A stretch of 64,000 bases of DNA, from assembly GCF_027359925.1 (NCBI RefSeq), contig NZ_CP114767.1, forward strand, positions 620,001-684,000, written 5' to 3'. The notes below the pieces were generated by a model. That model ran no database searches. It was not told the DNA's origin and saw only the letters and a program-made list of their open reading frames with translations. A program made the translations under genes and the position numbers. Shown one piece after another: positions 52,510 to 58,935 of the stretch; position 1 is the stretch's first letter; each line of letters begins with the position of its first letter. This stretch comes from Hymenobacter canadensis. GTDB lineage: Bacteria > Bacteroidota > Bacteroidia > Cytophagales > Hymenobacteraceae.

Positions 52510-52906
52510 GGTGATGAGTCTGTAAGCCGGGTTTTGTACGCTGCCCCGAGAGGCCGCGTCTCCACCATTTATCTAGGCCAGTCCTCGCGGAAAGGCTCCA
52601 TCAACCTACCCGCTGGCCCCGGACGAGCCGCCCGGTACGTCCTCGCAGGACGCGTGCCAGCTTATTTGGTCTTTCAACCCCTGAGGTTTACCCAGCCGGA
52701 CTGGTCACCCAGCCGCTGGTGCGCTCTTACCGCACCTTTTCACCCTTACCGGCTGCCCGAGGGCAACGTAGGCGGTATTTTCTGTGGCACTGGCTGTCCC
52801 GGGTCGCATTACACTTCCCGGTCCTTCCCGTTAGGAAGCAGGGTGCTCTGTGTTGCCCGGACTTTCCTCGTCGCCTTGCGGCGCCGCGGTGGAGCGACTC
52901 ATCACT
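52510..52906 (-). ncRNA. rnpB: RNase P RNA, bacterial class A
   Basis: The catalytic RNA that trims the 5' ends of pre-tRNAs. Read on the minus strand, helix P1 forms between GTGATGAGTC (5' end, 52905-52896) and GACTCATCAC (3' end, 52520-52511). The universal core is present: GAGGAAAGTCCGGGC just inside the 5' end, ACAGAAAATACCGCC in the middle, GGTAAGGGTGAAAAGGTG, and the terminal GATAAATGGTGGAGAC...CAAAACCCGGCTTACAGAC. The length of about 397 bases is normal. The open frames that cross it are not genes. A TACCTTTG box lies 5 bases upstream of the 5' end and a strong terminator follows. Confidence 0.97.
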
Positions 52907-52910
52907 GAGG

Positions 52911-52938
52911 CAAAGGTAGCACAGATATCATGCAGTAA
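52911..52938 (-). promoter_or_regulatory. Predicted promoter of rnpB
   Basis: On the minus strand TACCTTTG (52918-52911) is an exact TAnnTTTG -7 box. TTA at 52938-52936, 17 bases further upstream, is a near match to the -33 TTG. The P1 helix starts a few bases downstream. Confidence 0.55.
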
Positions 52939-52947
52939 GCACTAGCC

Positions 52948-52977
52948 AGCCCCGGAGGGGCGGCATATTGGTAGAAA
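52948..52977. repeat. REP-like sequence, left end of the RAYT locus
   Basis: AGCCCCGGAGGGGCGGCATA and the following TTGGTAGAAA form a 30-base unit. An exact reverse complement lies at 53671-53700. It folds as CCCC-GGA-GGGG, and it flanks the RAYT gene on the far side of its 3' end. Confidence 0.93.
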
Positions 52978-52997
52978 ACAGGTTCGCTGATAATCTC

Positions 52998-53058
52998 AAA
53001 GCCCCAGCGGGGCGGCACCTTATCTGTGCCGTTAAGGTGCCGCCCTGCTGGGGCTCTT
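52998..53058. repeat. REP pair forming a long hairpin
   Basis: AAAGCCCCAGCGGGGCGGCACCTTA-type left arm (52998-53022) pairs with a right arm ending GCCCTGCTGGGGCTCTT (53033-53058) around TCTGTGCCGT. The right arm shares GCCGTTAAGGTG with the repeat at 53621-53650. Confidence 0.85.
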
Positions 53059-53088
53059 GCGTTATGGTATGGTCTATTGGCTACCTAC

Positions 53089-53107
53089 ATGCCGCCCCTC
53101 CGGGGCT
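53089..53107. repeat. REP unit directly downstream of the RAYT gene
   Basis: ATGCCGCCCCTCCGGGGCT matches part of the terminal 30-base units in the orientation of 53671-53700. It ends 17 bases from the transposase stop. Confidence 0.85.
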
Positions 53108-53123
53108 GGAAGCTTCGAAATCT

Positions 53124-53615
53124 TCAGGAGGCACCAGGACCTTGCGGCTCGTCTGGCATTACAGACTCAAATACATATTTCGCGTTGTACTCCACGCCAA
53201 ATCGTTCGAGCAACAACCGGTATTCTTCAGCGAATGTGCGTTTTGCATGGTGTTCCTGCTGATGCTGAATGTACCGGATTACATCTGGCAACTGAGAGGC
53301 GCTGTAGGAAAACGCACCAAAACCTTCCTGCCAGGCAAATCTTGCTTTCAGCCAGCGTTGCTCATTGATGAACTTGGCGGAGTTGGCCTTCGTGTCACGA
53401 ACCAGGTCCGAAAGTGCCTTTTCCGGCCGCAACCCAATCAACAAGTGCAGGTGGTCGGGCATACCATTGATGGCGAGTAGCTTCTGGCCCTGATTCGTTA
53501 CGATGCCGGTGATATAGCGGTAAAGCGTTTCAGCCCGGTCTGCAGGTATCAGGCAGGCCCGGCCCCGCACGGCAAATACAAGGTGAAGGTGAATCTGCGT
53601 GTACGTGTTGGCCAT
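53124..53615 (-). CDS. REP-associated tyrosine transposase (RAYT, IS200/IS605 superfamily)
   Basis: A 163-residue Y1-type HUH transposase. The metal-binding HUH motif is His55-x-His57 in GMPDHLHLLIG, and the single catalytic tyrosine is Tyr115 in VIRYIQHQQEHH, with Gln residues on the same helix face as in TnpA_REP proteins. It nicks single-stranded DNA at hairpin sequences. The ATG at 53615 and the stop lie within 20 bases of REP-like hairpins, and exact 30-base inverted copies flank the locus, so this looks like a complete RAYT/REP unit. The frame appears intact. No tnpB/IscB gene is present. Confidence 0.92.
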   Translation of the reverse strand: MANTYTQIHLHLVFAVRGRACLIPADRAETLYRYITGIVTNQGQKLLAINGMPDHLHLLIGLRPEKALSDLVRDTKANSAKFINEQRWLKARFAWQEGFGAFSYSASQLPDVIRYIQHQQEHHAKRTFAEEYRLLLERFGVEYNAKYVFESVMPDEPQGPGAS

Positions 53616-53620
53616 GAGGC

Positions 53621-53650
53621 GCCGTTAAGGTGTCGCCCCTCCGGGGCTTG
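53621..53650. repeat. REP unit at the RAYT 5' end
   Basis: GCCGTTAAGGTGTCGCCCCT followed by CCGGGGCTTG lies 5 bases before the transposase start codon (minus strand). It shares GCCGTTAAGGTG with the right arm at 53030-53058. Confidence 0.85.
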
Positions 53651-53670
53651 AGCATCGGAATTACGTACTA

Positions 53671-53700
53671 TTTCTACCAATATGCCGCCCCTCCGGGGCT
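53671..53700. repeat. REP-like sequence, right end of the RAYT locus
   Basis: Exact reverse complement of 52948-52977 over 30 bases (TTTCTACCAATATGCCGCCC then CTCCGGGGCT). The two units define a locus of about 753 bases. The 90 bases to the next gene show nothing further. Confidence 0.93.
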
Positions 53701-53793
53701 TGCGGGCAGAGTAGCCGTACGCACATTCAATTCCGGGTCCAGGATGCGTCTGGGCAGAGCAGGCTTACGGGCAGGGCAGTAGCAAGCCCCTGG

Positions 53794-54264
53794 CTACCCC
53801 GCACGCCGTGCCTCAATTAATTCGTAGCCGTCATCAATCAGCAGGCCGCCGCCGGTGGCGCTGCGCACGGCGAGCTGGTCGCACCGTTCGTTTTCGGGGT
53901 GGCCGTTGTGGCCGCGCACCCATTTGAAGTGCACGATCCGCTGGCGGTACACCTTCACGAAGCGCCGCCAGAGGTCCTCGTTAGCCTTTTTGCCAAAATC
54001 GGGCTTGTTGAGCCAGCCGAACACCCACTTCTTTTCCACCGAATCCACCACGTACTTAGAGTCCGTGACGACGGTAATGGGCAGCTCGGGGCGGTTGATG
54101 GCTTCCAGGCCCACGATGATGGCCAGCAGCTCCATGCGGTTGTTGGTAGTGAGGCGGAAGCCCTGGGTCAGCTCTTTCTCGTGCTGGCCGAAGCGCAGAA
54201 TGGCGCCGTAGCCGCCCGGCCCCGGGTTGCCGCGCGACGAGCCGTCGGTAAACAGGTAAATCAT
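53794..54264 (-). CDS. rnhA: Ribonuclease HI
   Basis: A 156-residue enzyme that cuts the RNA strand of RNA-DNA hybrids. The catalytic residues are all present: Asp7 (LFTDGSSRGNPGPGGYG), Glu45 (TTNNRMELLA), Asp68 (VVTDSKYVVDSV), His119 (VRGHNGHPENERCD) and Asp129. The length is the same as in E. coli. The ATG at 54264 starts directly at the first strand. A repeat of CTAAGCCC words separates it from the MarC gene upstream on the same strand. Confidence 0.96.
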   Translation of the reverse strand: MIYLFTDGSSRGNPGPGGYGAILRFGQHEKELTQGFRLTTNNRMELLAIIVGLEAINRPELPITVVTDSKYVVDSVEKKWVFGWLNKPDFGKKANEDLWRRFVKVYRQRIVHFKWVRGHNGHPENERCDQLAVRSATGGGLLIDDGYELIEARRAG

Positions 54265-54267
54265 AAG

Positions 54268-54344
54268 TAGTGCTTGGTGCTTAGGGCCTAGTGCTTAGAA
54301 AATAGGTGTTTCAAACAGCCTAAGCCCTGAGCCCTAAGCACTAC
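54268..54344. repeat. Inverted repeat of GTGCTTAGGGC words
   Basis: GTAGTGCTTGGTGCTTAGGG (from 54268) and the duplicate AGTGCTTAG are matched in inverse by CTAAGCCCTGAGCCCTAAGC and ACTAC (54320-54344). It fills the rnhA-marC gap. Confidence 0.75.
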
Positions 54345-54346
54345 AG

Positions 54347-54907
54347 TCAGAAATTCGATTTAAACAGCTTGATAGCAATGGCCAGCAGAATCACGCCGAA
54401 CACACGGCGCAGGATGTCTTCGCCGGCCTTGCCGAGCTTGCGCTCAATCCAGGCGGAGCTTTTCAGCACGCCGTACACAAACACCAGGTTCAGCACGATG
54501 CCGGCCAGCACGTTGGGCAGCTGGTAGGCGGCCCGCAAGGAGAGCAGCGTGGTCATGGTGCCGGCGCCTACAATGAGCGGAAACGCCAGCGGCACAATGG
54601 AGCCTGACGCCGCCAGCGGATTGTGCCGGAACAGCTCGATGCCCAGAATCATCTCCATGCCGATGAGGAAGATAATGACAGCGCCCGCCAGCGCGAAGCT
54701 CTGGAAATCAACCCCGAACAAACTCAGTATGCTCTGCCCCAGAAACAGAAACACCACCATCAGCACGCCTGCCACCAGCGTGGCCTTCTCGGAGTGAATC
54801 TGGCCTTCGCGCTGCCGGATCTGGATGATAATCGGGATGGAGCCCAGAATATCAATCACGGCAAACAGCGTGAGCGTGACGGAGAAGATTTCTTTGAGAC
54901 TGAACAT
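54347..54907 (-). CDS. MarC-family membrane protein
   Basis: A 186-residue inner-membrane protein with six predicted helices. It shows the MarC/YchE/YhgN pattern: a first helix TLTLFAVIDILGSIPIIIQI (D/P-rich as usual), GAVIIFLIGMEMILGI, and the conserved SIVPLAFPLIVGAGTMTTLLSL segment in the second half. The function is unproven; an old link to multiple antibiotic resistance in E. coli has not held up. The ATG at 54907 matches the family start. It is flanked by repeats on both sides. Confidence 0.92.
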   Translation of the reverse strand: MFSLKEIFSVTLTLFAVIDILGSIPIIIQIRQREGQIHSEKATLVAGVLMVVFLFLGQSILSLFGVDFQSFALAGAVIIFLIGMEMILGIELFRHNPLAASGSIVPLAFPLIVGAGTMTTLLSLRAAYQLPNVLAGIVLNLVFVYGVLKSSAWIERKLGKAGEDILRRVFGVILLAIAIKLFKSNF

Positions 54908-54912
54908 AGGCC

Positions 54913-55007
54913 GTAACACCAAGCTCCAGCTTGGTGAGTCGATGAACGATGAAATTGATTGGACGCGGCCGTCAGCAACGATTCACCAAGCAGGAGCTTG
55001 GTGTTAC
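54913..55007. repeat. Inverted repeat, GTAACACCAAGC variant
   Basis: GTAACACCAAGCTCCAGCTT (54913-54932, then GGTG) pairs with CACCAAGCAGGAGCTTGGTG (54984-55003, then TTAC) with one mismatch. Same architecture as the GTAGCGCGAAGC family but with different core letters. It lies between the class V aminotransferase stop and marC. Confidence 0.9.
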
Positions 55008-55008
55008 A

Positions 55009-56073
55009 TCAGGCGAACTCCCGGGCGAAGAACTGCACCAGCTGCTCGAACGCCTCATCCGGAATGGCCGGGAAGTTGGCGATGCGCAGGCTGCCGGCCT
55101 TCCAGGAGCCGTAGCCGTTGCCGAGTTGCAGGCCCTGGGCCAGGGCGCGGCGCTTCACCTCGTCGATGAGGGCGGGTGGGCCCTGCAGGCCGATGACGGT
55201 GGTGGAGCGGGTTTCGGGGTTCGTGACGAGGGGTGTGAGCTGAGTGGCCTGCTCGAAGTAGTCGTAGAGTTTGGTGGCGCGCTCCTGCAGGTGCTGATGC
55301 ACGGCCTTCAGCGCCGGCCGGTCGTGCAGGACGCGGCTGAGCAGGTAGATGCCCAGCACGTTGGGCGTGTAGGTGGTCTGCCAGTTGAGCATCTTCTCGT
55401 ACTGGCTCACCAGCGAGTTGTAATGGCCCCGCTCGTTCTGGTCGCGCAGCCGCGCCACGGCCCGCGGCGACAGAATCATCACCGACAAGCCCGCCGGCAG
55501 TCCGAAGCACTTCTGCACCGACGCAAACCAGATGTCGGCCTTGATGAACTTGAGCTGCACGCCCGCCATCGACGAGGTGGCATCGACGGCCAGCAGCGCT
55601 TGGCCGAGGCGGTTGTAGAGGTTCAGAATGAAGCCGTCGCGCAGCTGGGTGGCGTTGCTGGTTTCGTTCTGGGTGATGCAGACCAGGTCGGTTTCGGTGT
55701 CGGGCAGGGGCAGGGCCGCCACGTCGGGCACCTCATCAATGCCAAACGGATAGCCGACGCAGGCTGGGCGCAAAGCCTTGGCGTACTCGTACCATTTCTC
55801 GCCGAAAGCGCCGCTGTAGAGGTGGAAGCTTTTGCGCGGCGTGAGGCTCTGCGTCAGCACTTCCCAGCACTCCGTGGCCGAGCCCATGAAGAACACGGTG
55901 TAGTCCTGGGGCACGTTGAGCTTGTTTTTGAGCTCCTGCACGGTCTGGCGCATGAGGCCCGTGAACCGCTCGCCGCGGTGCGGGGCCGAGAGCCAGCCCT
56001 CGTCGAAAGCGTCCTGCAGATACTGGCGCACCTGCGGGTACACCTGCGCAGGGCCTGGATTGAATGTATACAT
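55009..56073 (-). CDS. Class V aminotransferase, phosphoserine aminotransferase-like
   Basis: A 354-residue PLP enzyme. It opens MYTFNPGPAQVYPQVRQYL, as in SerC and alanine-glyoxylate-type class V enzymes. The PLP site is ITQNETSNATQ, AVDATSSMAG (Asp) and SVQKCFGLPAGLSVMILS with the Schiff-base Lys near 197, and it ends with NGYGSWKAGSLRIANFPA. It probably moves an amino group to or from phosphoserine or another 3-carbon acid. SerC proper is a likely but not certain assignment. The ATG at 56073 follows a minus-strand promoter, TTG-N17-TACCTTTG. Confidence 0.85.
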   Translation of the reverse strand: MYTFNPGPAQVYPQVRQYLQDAFDEGWLSAPHRGERFTGLMRQTVQELKNKLNVPQDYTVFFMGSATECWEVLTQSLTPRKSFHLYSGAFGEKWYEYAKALRPACVGYPFGIDEVPDVAALPLPDTETDLVCITQNETSNATQLRDGFILNLYNRLGQALLAVDATSSMAGVQLKFIKADIWFASVQKCFGLPAGLSVMILSPRAVARLRDQNERGHYNSLVSQYEKMLNWQTTYTPNVLGIYLLSRVLHDRPALKAVHQHLQERATKLYDYFEQATQLTPLVTNPETRSTTVIGLQGPPALIDEVKRRALAQGLQLGNGYGSWKAGSLRIANFPAIPDEAFEQLVQFFAREFA

Positions 56074-56100
56074 AGGTGTAGTGAGGCTAGAGGAGAAGTG

Positions 56101-56128
56101 CAAAGGTAGTCGGGGGGCAGGTGATCAA
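56101..56128 (-). promoter_or_regulatory. Predicted promoter of the class V aminotransferase gene
   Basis: On the minus strand TTG (56128-56126), 17 bases, then TACCTTTG (56108-56101) fits the Bacteroidota consensus. The TTG lies inside the end of the inverted repeat at 56120-56232. Confidence 0.45.
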
Positions 56129-56232
56129 GAGAACGGCATGCAGAGCGCAGCGAAGCATCTCGCCCGAGTGGTAATTAATAGTGCACTGGCGAGATTGTTC
56201 GCTGCGCTCTGCATGACGTTCTGTTGATCACC
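56120..56232. repeat. Inverted repeat, GTCATGCAGAGCG family, extended arms
   Basis: GGTGATCA (56120-56127) and GGCATGCAGAGCGCAGCGAA (56134-56153) pair with TTCGCTGCGCTCTGCATGAC (56199-56218) and TGATCACC (56225-56232). The arms have several mismatches. It lies between aroQ and the aminotransferase promoter. Confidence 0.85.
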
Positions 56233-56238
56233 CCAAAA

Positions 56239-56685
56239 TCACACTTTAAACCCCATGCGCTTGGGGCGCTGGCTTTCGAAGTACTGCACGGCCATGCGGT
56301 AGCTTTCCAGCTTGAAGCCGCTGATGCTGCCGATGCAGTGCTTGCCCAGTAGGCTGCGCTGCCGGAATTCCTCGCGGGCGTGCAGGTTGCTCAGGTGCAC
56401 TTCCACCACGGGCGTGTTGATGGCGGCCACGGCGTCGGCGAGGGCCACGCTGGTGTGGGTGTAGCCGCCGGCATTGAGCACGATGCCGTGGTAGGTGTAG
56501 CCTACTTCGTGCAGCTTGTCGAGCAGCTCGCCCTCGTGGTTGCTCTGGAAGTATTCAATTTGCACCTCCGGGAAGGCGGCGCGCAGCTCGGGCAGGTAGT
56601 CTTCGAAGGAGCGGGTGCCGTAGATGCCCGGCTCGCGGCGGCCGAGCAGGTTGAGGTTGGGGCCGTTGAGAATGAGAAGCTGCAT
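56239..56685 (-). CDS. aroQ: 3-dehydroquinate dehydratase, type II
   Basis: A 148-residue shikimate-pathway enzyme converting 3-dehydroquinate to 3-dehydroshikimate. The motifs are ILNGPNLNLLGRREPGIYG (flexible lid with Arg and catalytic Tyr22), YFQSNHEGELLDKLHEV, VLNAGGYTHTSVALADAV and PVVEVHLSNLHAREEFR (catalytic His near 97), then GSISGFKLESYRMAV. The length and motifs are standard. The ATG at 56685 gives the invariant MQLLILNGPN opening. It is divergent from xerD, with a repeat in the space between. Confidence 0.96.
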   Translation of the reverse strand: MQLLILNGPNLNLLGRREPGIYGTRSFEDYLPELRAAFPEVQIEYFQSNHEGELLDKLHEVGYTYHGIVLNAGGYTHTSVALADAVAAINTPVVEVHLSNLHAREEFRQRSLLGKHCIGSISGFKLESYRMAVQYFESQRPKRMGFKV

Positions 56686-56866
56686 GTGTGGGGCTTAGGG
56701 AATGGGGCCTGGGGCTTAGGCTCAGCGAGGCGGGTACACTGACTGATTAATTGGTGACGGCAAATTACGCTTCGTTAAACTTGCGACCACAAAACAATAT
56801 TCGCGGCTATACTGCCCGGCTATGTACGTGGCCTGAGCCCCAGGCCCTATTCCCTAAGCCCTACAC
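56686..56866. repeat. Inverted repeat of CTAAGCCC words between aroQ and xerD
   Basis: GTGTGGGGCTTAGGGAATGG...GGCTTAGGCTCA (56686-56724) is mirrored by TGAGCCCCAGGCCCTATTCC...CTAAGCCCTACAC (56834-56866), with a gap of about six bases in the right arm. Both arms abut start codons, so they would fold at the 5' ends of both mRNAs. Confidence 0.75.
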
Positions 56867-56868
56867 AG

Positions 56869-57771
56869 ATGTCTACCTGGTCTATTACTATTCGGCAGTT
56901 TGAAGGCTACCTGCAGCTGGAAAAGTCGTTGTCGGGCAACTCGGTGGAGGCCTACGTGCGCGACGTAAGTAAGCTGCGCCACTTCCTGGAAATCCGGCAC
57001 CTGCCCAACTCGCCCAAGGAAGTGACGGCCGAGCTGCTGCGTGAGTTTCTGGCGTACCTAGGCGAACTGGGCCTGAGCGCCACCTCGCAGGCGCGCATCC
57101 TGTCCGGCATCAAGGCCTTCTTCAGCTTCATGATCATGGAGGACCTGCTCACGCACGACCCCACCGACACGCTGGAAGCCCCTAAAACCGGCCGCAAGCT
57201 GCCCGATACGCTCAGCTACGACGAAATCGTGCAGTTGCTGGACGGCATCGACCTGAGTACGCCCGAGGGCACCCGCAACCGCGCCATGCTGGAAGTGCTG
57301 TATTCCTCGGGCCTGCGCGTGAGCGAGCTGACTGGTTTGCGCCTGTCCAACGTCTACGCCGACCAGGGCTTCGTGCGCGTAACCGGCAAGGGCAACAAGG
57401 AGCGGCTGGTGCCCATCGGGCGCGACGCGCTGAAGCACCTGGGGCTCTACCTGCAGGGCATCCGCTGCCACCTCGACATCAAGCCGGGCCACGAGGACTT
57501 TGTGTTTCTCAATAAGCGCGGCAGCAGTCTGTCGCGCGTCACTGTATTCACGGTCATCAAGGCGGCCGCCGACAAGGCCGGGGTGCGCAAGAGCATCAGC
57601 CCGCACACTTTCCGGCACTCCTTTGCCACGCACCTCATTGAGGGCGGCGCCGACCTACGGGCCGTGCAGGAAATGCTGGGCCACGAAAGCATCACGACCA
57701 CCGAAATCTACACCCACCTCGACCGGGACTACCTGCGGCAGGTGATTACGGCCTTCCACCCGCGCAGCTAG
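56869..57771 (+). CDS. xerD: Site-specific tyrosine recombinase XerD
   Basis: A 300-residue recombinase for chromosome dimer resolution at dif. The N-terminal SAM-like core-binding domain (1-95) is followed by the catalytic domain with the complete set Arg150 (SSGLRVSEL), Lys174 (GKGNKERL), His246 and Arg249 (SPHTFRHSFATHL), His272 (MLGHES) and Tyr281 (TEIYTHLD). The length equals housekeeping XerD, not a phage or integron integrase, and no att-like repeat or cargo lies beside it. The ATG at 56869 immediately follows the right arm of an inverted repeat. Confidence 0.95.
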   Translation: MSTWSITIRQFEGYLQLEKSLSGNSVEAYVRDVSKLRHFLEIRHLPNSPKEVTAELLREFLAYLGELGLSATSQARILSGIKAFFSFMIMEDLLTHDPTDTLEAPKTGRKLPDTLSYDEIVQLLDGIDLSTPEGTRNRAMLEVLYSSGLRVSELTGLRLSNVYADQGFVRVTGKGNKERLVPIGRDALKHLGLYLQGIRCHLDIKPGHEDFVFLNKRGSSLSRVTVFTVIKAAADKAGVRKSISPHTFRHSFATHLIEGGADLRAVQEMLGHESITTTEIYTHLDRDYLRQVITAFHPRS

Positions 57772-57887
57772 TAGTTTAATATCGCAAAAACAAGATAAAG
57801 GCGGATCGGAATTAGGAAATAAAAACGTAGCTTAGTACAAGCCCTTACGGGAAATGTGCTGTTTTTTTACCTAAGTCCACACCTGCC

Positions 57888-58391
57888 ATGAAAAGCTTCC
57901 TTTTCCTCCTTCTTTTCTCTTTGCTGGTTGTATTGAGCGCAGCCATTCAGCCTCAGGCATCCAAGGGCACGCTGCTGCGCGCTGGTACCCTGGTGGTGCT
58001 TGAGACTACCACTCCGCTGTCGTCCAATGATGCCCAGATGGGCCAGAATGTGTCGCTGCGCGTGAAGTACGATGTAATGATTGGCGGCCGGGCTGTTATC
58101 AAGGCCGGAGCGCCGGGCAGCGCTCAGGTAACGGCCGCCGAGCGGCGAAAGGGTATGGGCAAAGAAGGCAGCCTGGGCATCAGGCCCAGTGTGGTACAGG
58201 CCGTGGATGGCCAGATGATTCCGCTCACTAGCAGCGGCACCAGTAGTGCCGGCACCGATACCAAAGGGGCTGCTATCGGCTTGGCTGTGGTGGTGAGCCC
58301 GCTGTTTCTGCTAAAAAAAGGCAAGGACGCCACCATTCCGGTCGGCTATGAACTACAAGGCAGTGTAGCTTCGGAAACAACCATAGAGTAA
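57888..58391 (+). CDS. Hypothetical secreted protein
   Basis: A 167-residue protein not assigned to a named family. A signal peptide (MKSFLFLLLFSLLVVLSAAIQPQA) is followed by a mostly beta region: LRAGTLVVLETTTPLSSNDAQMGQNVSLRVKYDV, then AVIKAGAPGSAQVTAAERRKGMG, a Gly/Ser/Thr stretch and a short hydrophobic AAIGLAVVVSPLFLLKKG. The TLVVLETTTPLSS and AxIKAGxxGxAxV pattern resembles small exported Bacteroidota proteins with an SH3-like or TrbI-like barrel, seen by eye only. The start has a poly-T stretch 20-30 bases upstream. Convergent with the next gene. Confidence 0.75.
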   Translation: MKSFLFLLLFSLLVVLSAAIQPQASKGTLLRAGTLVVLETTTPLSSNDAQMGQNVSLRVKYDVMIGGRAVIKAGAPGSAQVTAAERRKGMGKEGSLGIRPSVVQAVDGQMIPLTSSGTSSAGTDTKGAAIGLAVVVSPLFLLKKGKDATIPVGYELQGSVASETTIE

Positions 58392-58420
58392 TAAGGACAG
58401 CCGGCCGCTGAGAGTAGGTA

Positions 58421-58828
58421 TTAACAACAGGAGCGCAGCCATTCTTCGGCCTCGCACACCGACTCGAACAGCTGCAGATCGGTGCCGGCGTTGCGGGTCC
58501 AGCCCGTGTCTAGGTCGCCGACGTTGGCGCTGGCGCCAGGCTGCATGACGTGGGCCATGCAGGGCGGCGGCGACGTATTGGTGCTTTCCCACACGTAGCG
58601 CAACCATGTCAGCGAGTCGAACCAGGGATTCAGCACCCGGCTGTTGTCGTTGAGGAAAAGCGGCACCAGGGGGGTGCTGAGCAGATCCAGATGCGAAACA
58701 ATGCTCTGAAGAGCTTGCTGGGGATTTACGAAACCGTACCAGGTAGCACGCAGCCAATGGTTGCTGGCATCGTATTCAACCTTGCAAAAGGCTTGTTTTT
58801 CGGAGGCAGATGGTGATATGATAGTCAT
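58421..58828 (-). CDS. Hypothetical protein, STAS/SpoIIAA-like fold suspected
   Basis: A 135-residue protein without an assigned family. It shows an N-terminal beta pair (CKVEYDASNHWLRATWYGFV), an alpha segment (PQQALQSIVSHLDLL), a central strand with LFLNDNSRV, then PWFDSLTWLRYVW, PCMAHVMQP and a C-terminal helix FESVCEAEEWLRSCC. The order strand, W-x-G, helix, strand-Asp, helix, strand, EAxEWL helix is also seen in the protein at 36424-36879, which suggests a shared fold. The ATG at 58828 is chosen; the longer frame from 58876 has no family support. Confidence 0.68.
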   Translation of the reverse strand: MTIISPSASEKQAFCKVEYDASNHWLRATWYGFVNPQQALQSIVSHLDLLSTPLVPLFLNDNSRVLNPWFDSLTWLRYVWESTNTSPPPCMAHVMQPGASANVGDLDTGWTRNAGTDLQLFESVCEAEEWLRSCC

Positions 58829-58910
58829 GGGACAATGCGGGGCAGGAGTGAGGGTGGTCCTAGCTGAGCATTGCAATTGGTGTAGTCGGAAAGGTTAGGG
58901 CGCGGCGGGG

Positions 58911-58918
58911 TACTTTTG
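58911..58918 (+). promoter_or_regulatory. Predicted -7 box upstream of the polytopic membrane protein
   Basis: TACTTTTG matches TAnnTTTG and lies 17 bases before the GTG start at 58936. No TTG occurs at the expected -33 distance. Confidence 0.35.
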
Positions 58919-58935
58919 TCGCAAACTTTCTGCCT

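Noticed and set aside
52534..52908. Open frame across 52.5-52.9 kb as a protein gene
   Set aside because: The DNA is RNase P RNA with conserved core and P1 pairing.
54949..56109. 386-codon frame antisense to the class V aminotransferase
   Set aside because: Shadow frame starting inside a repeat element.
56869..57771. Mobile-element integrase
   Set aside because: Length and motifs match chromosomal XerD, and no cargo or att repeats flank it.
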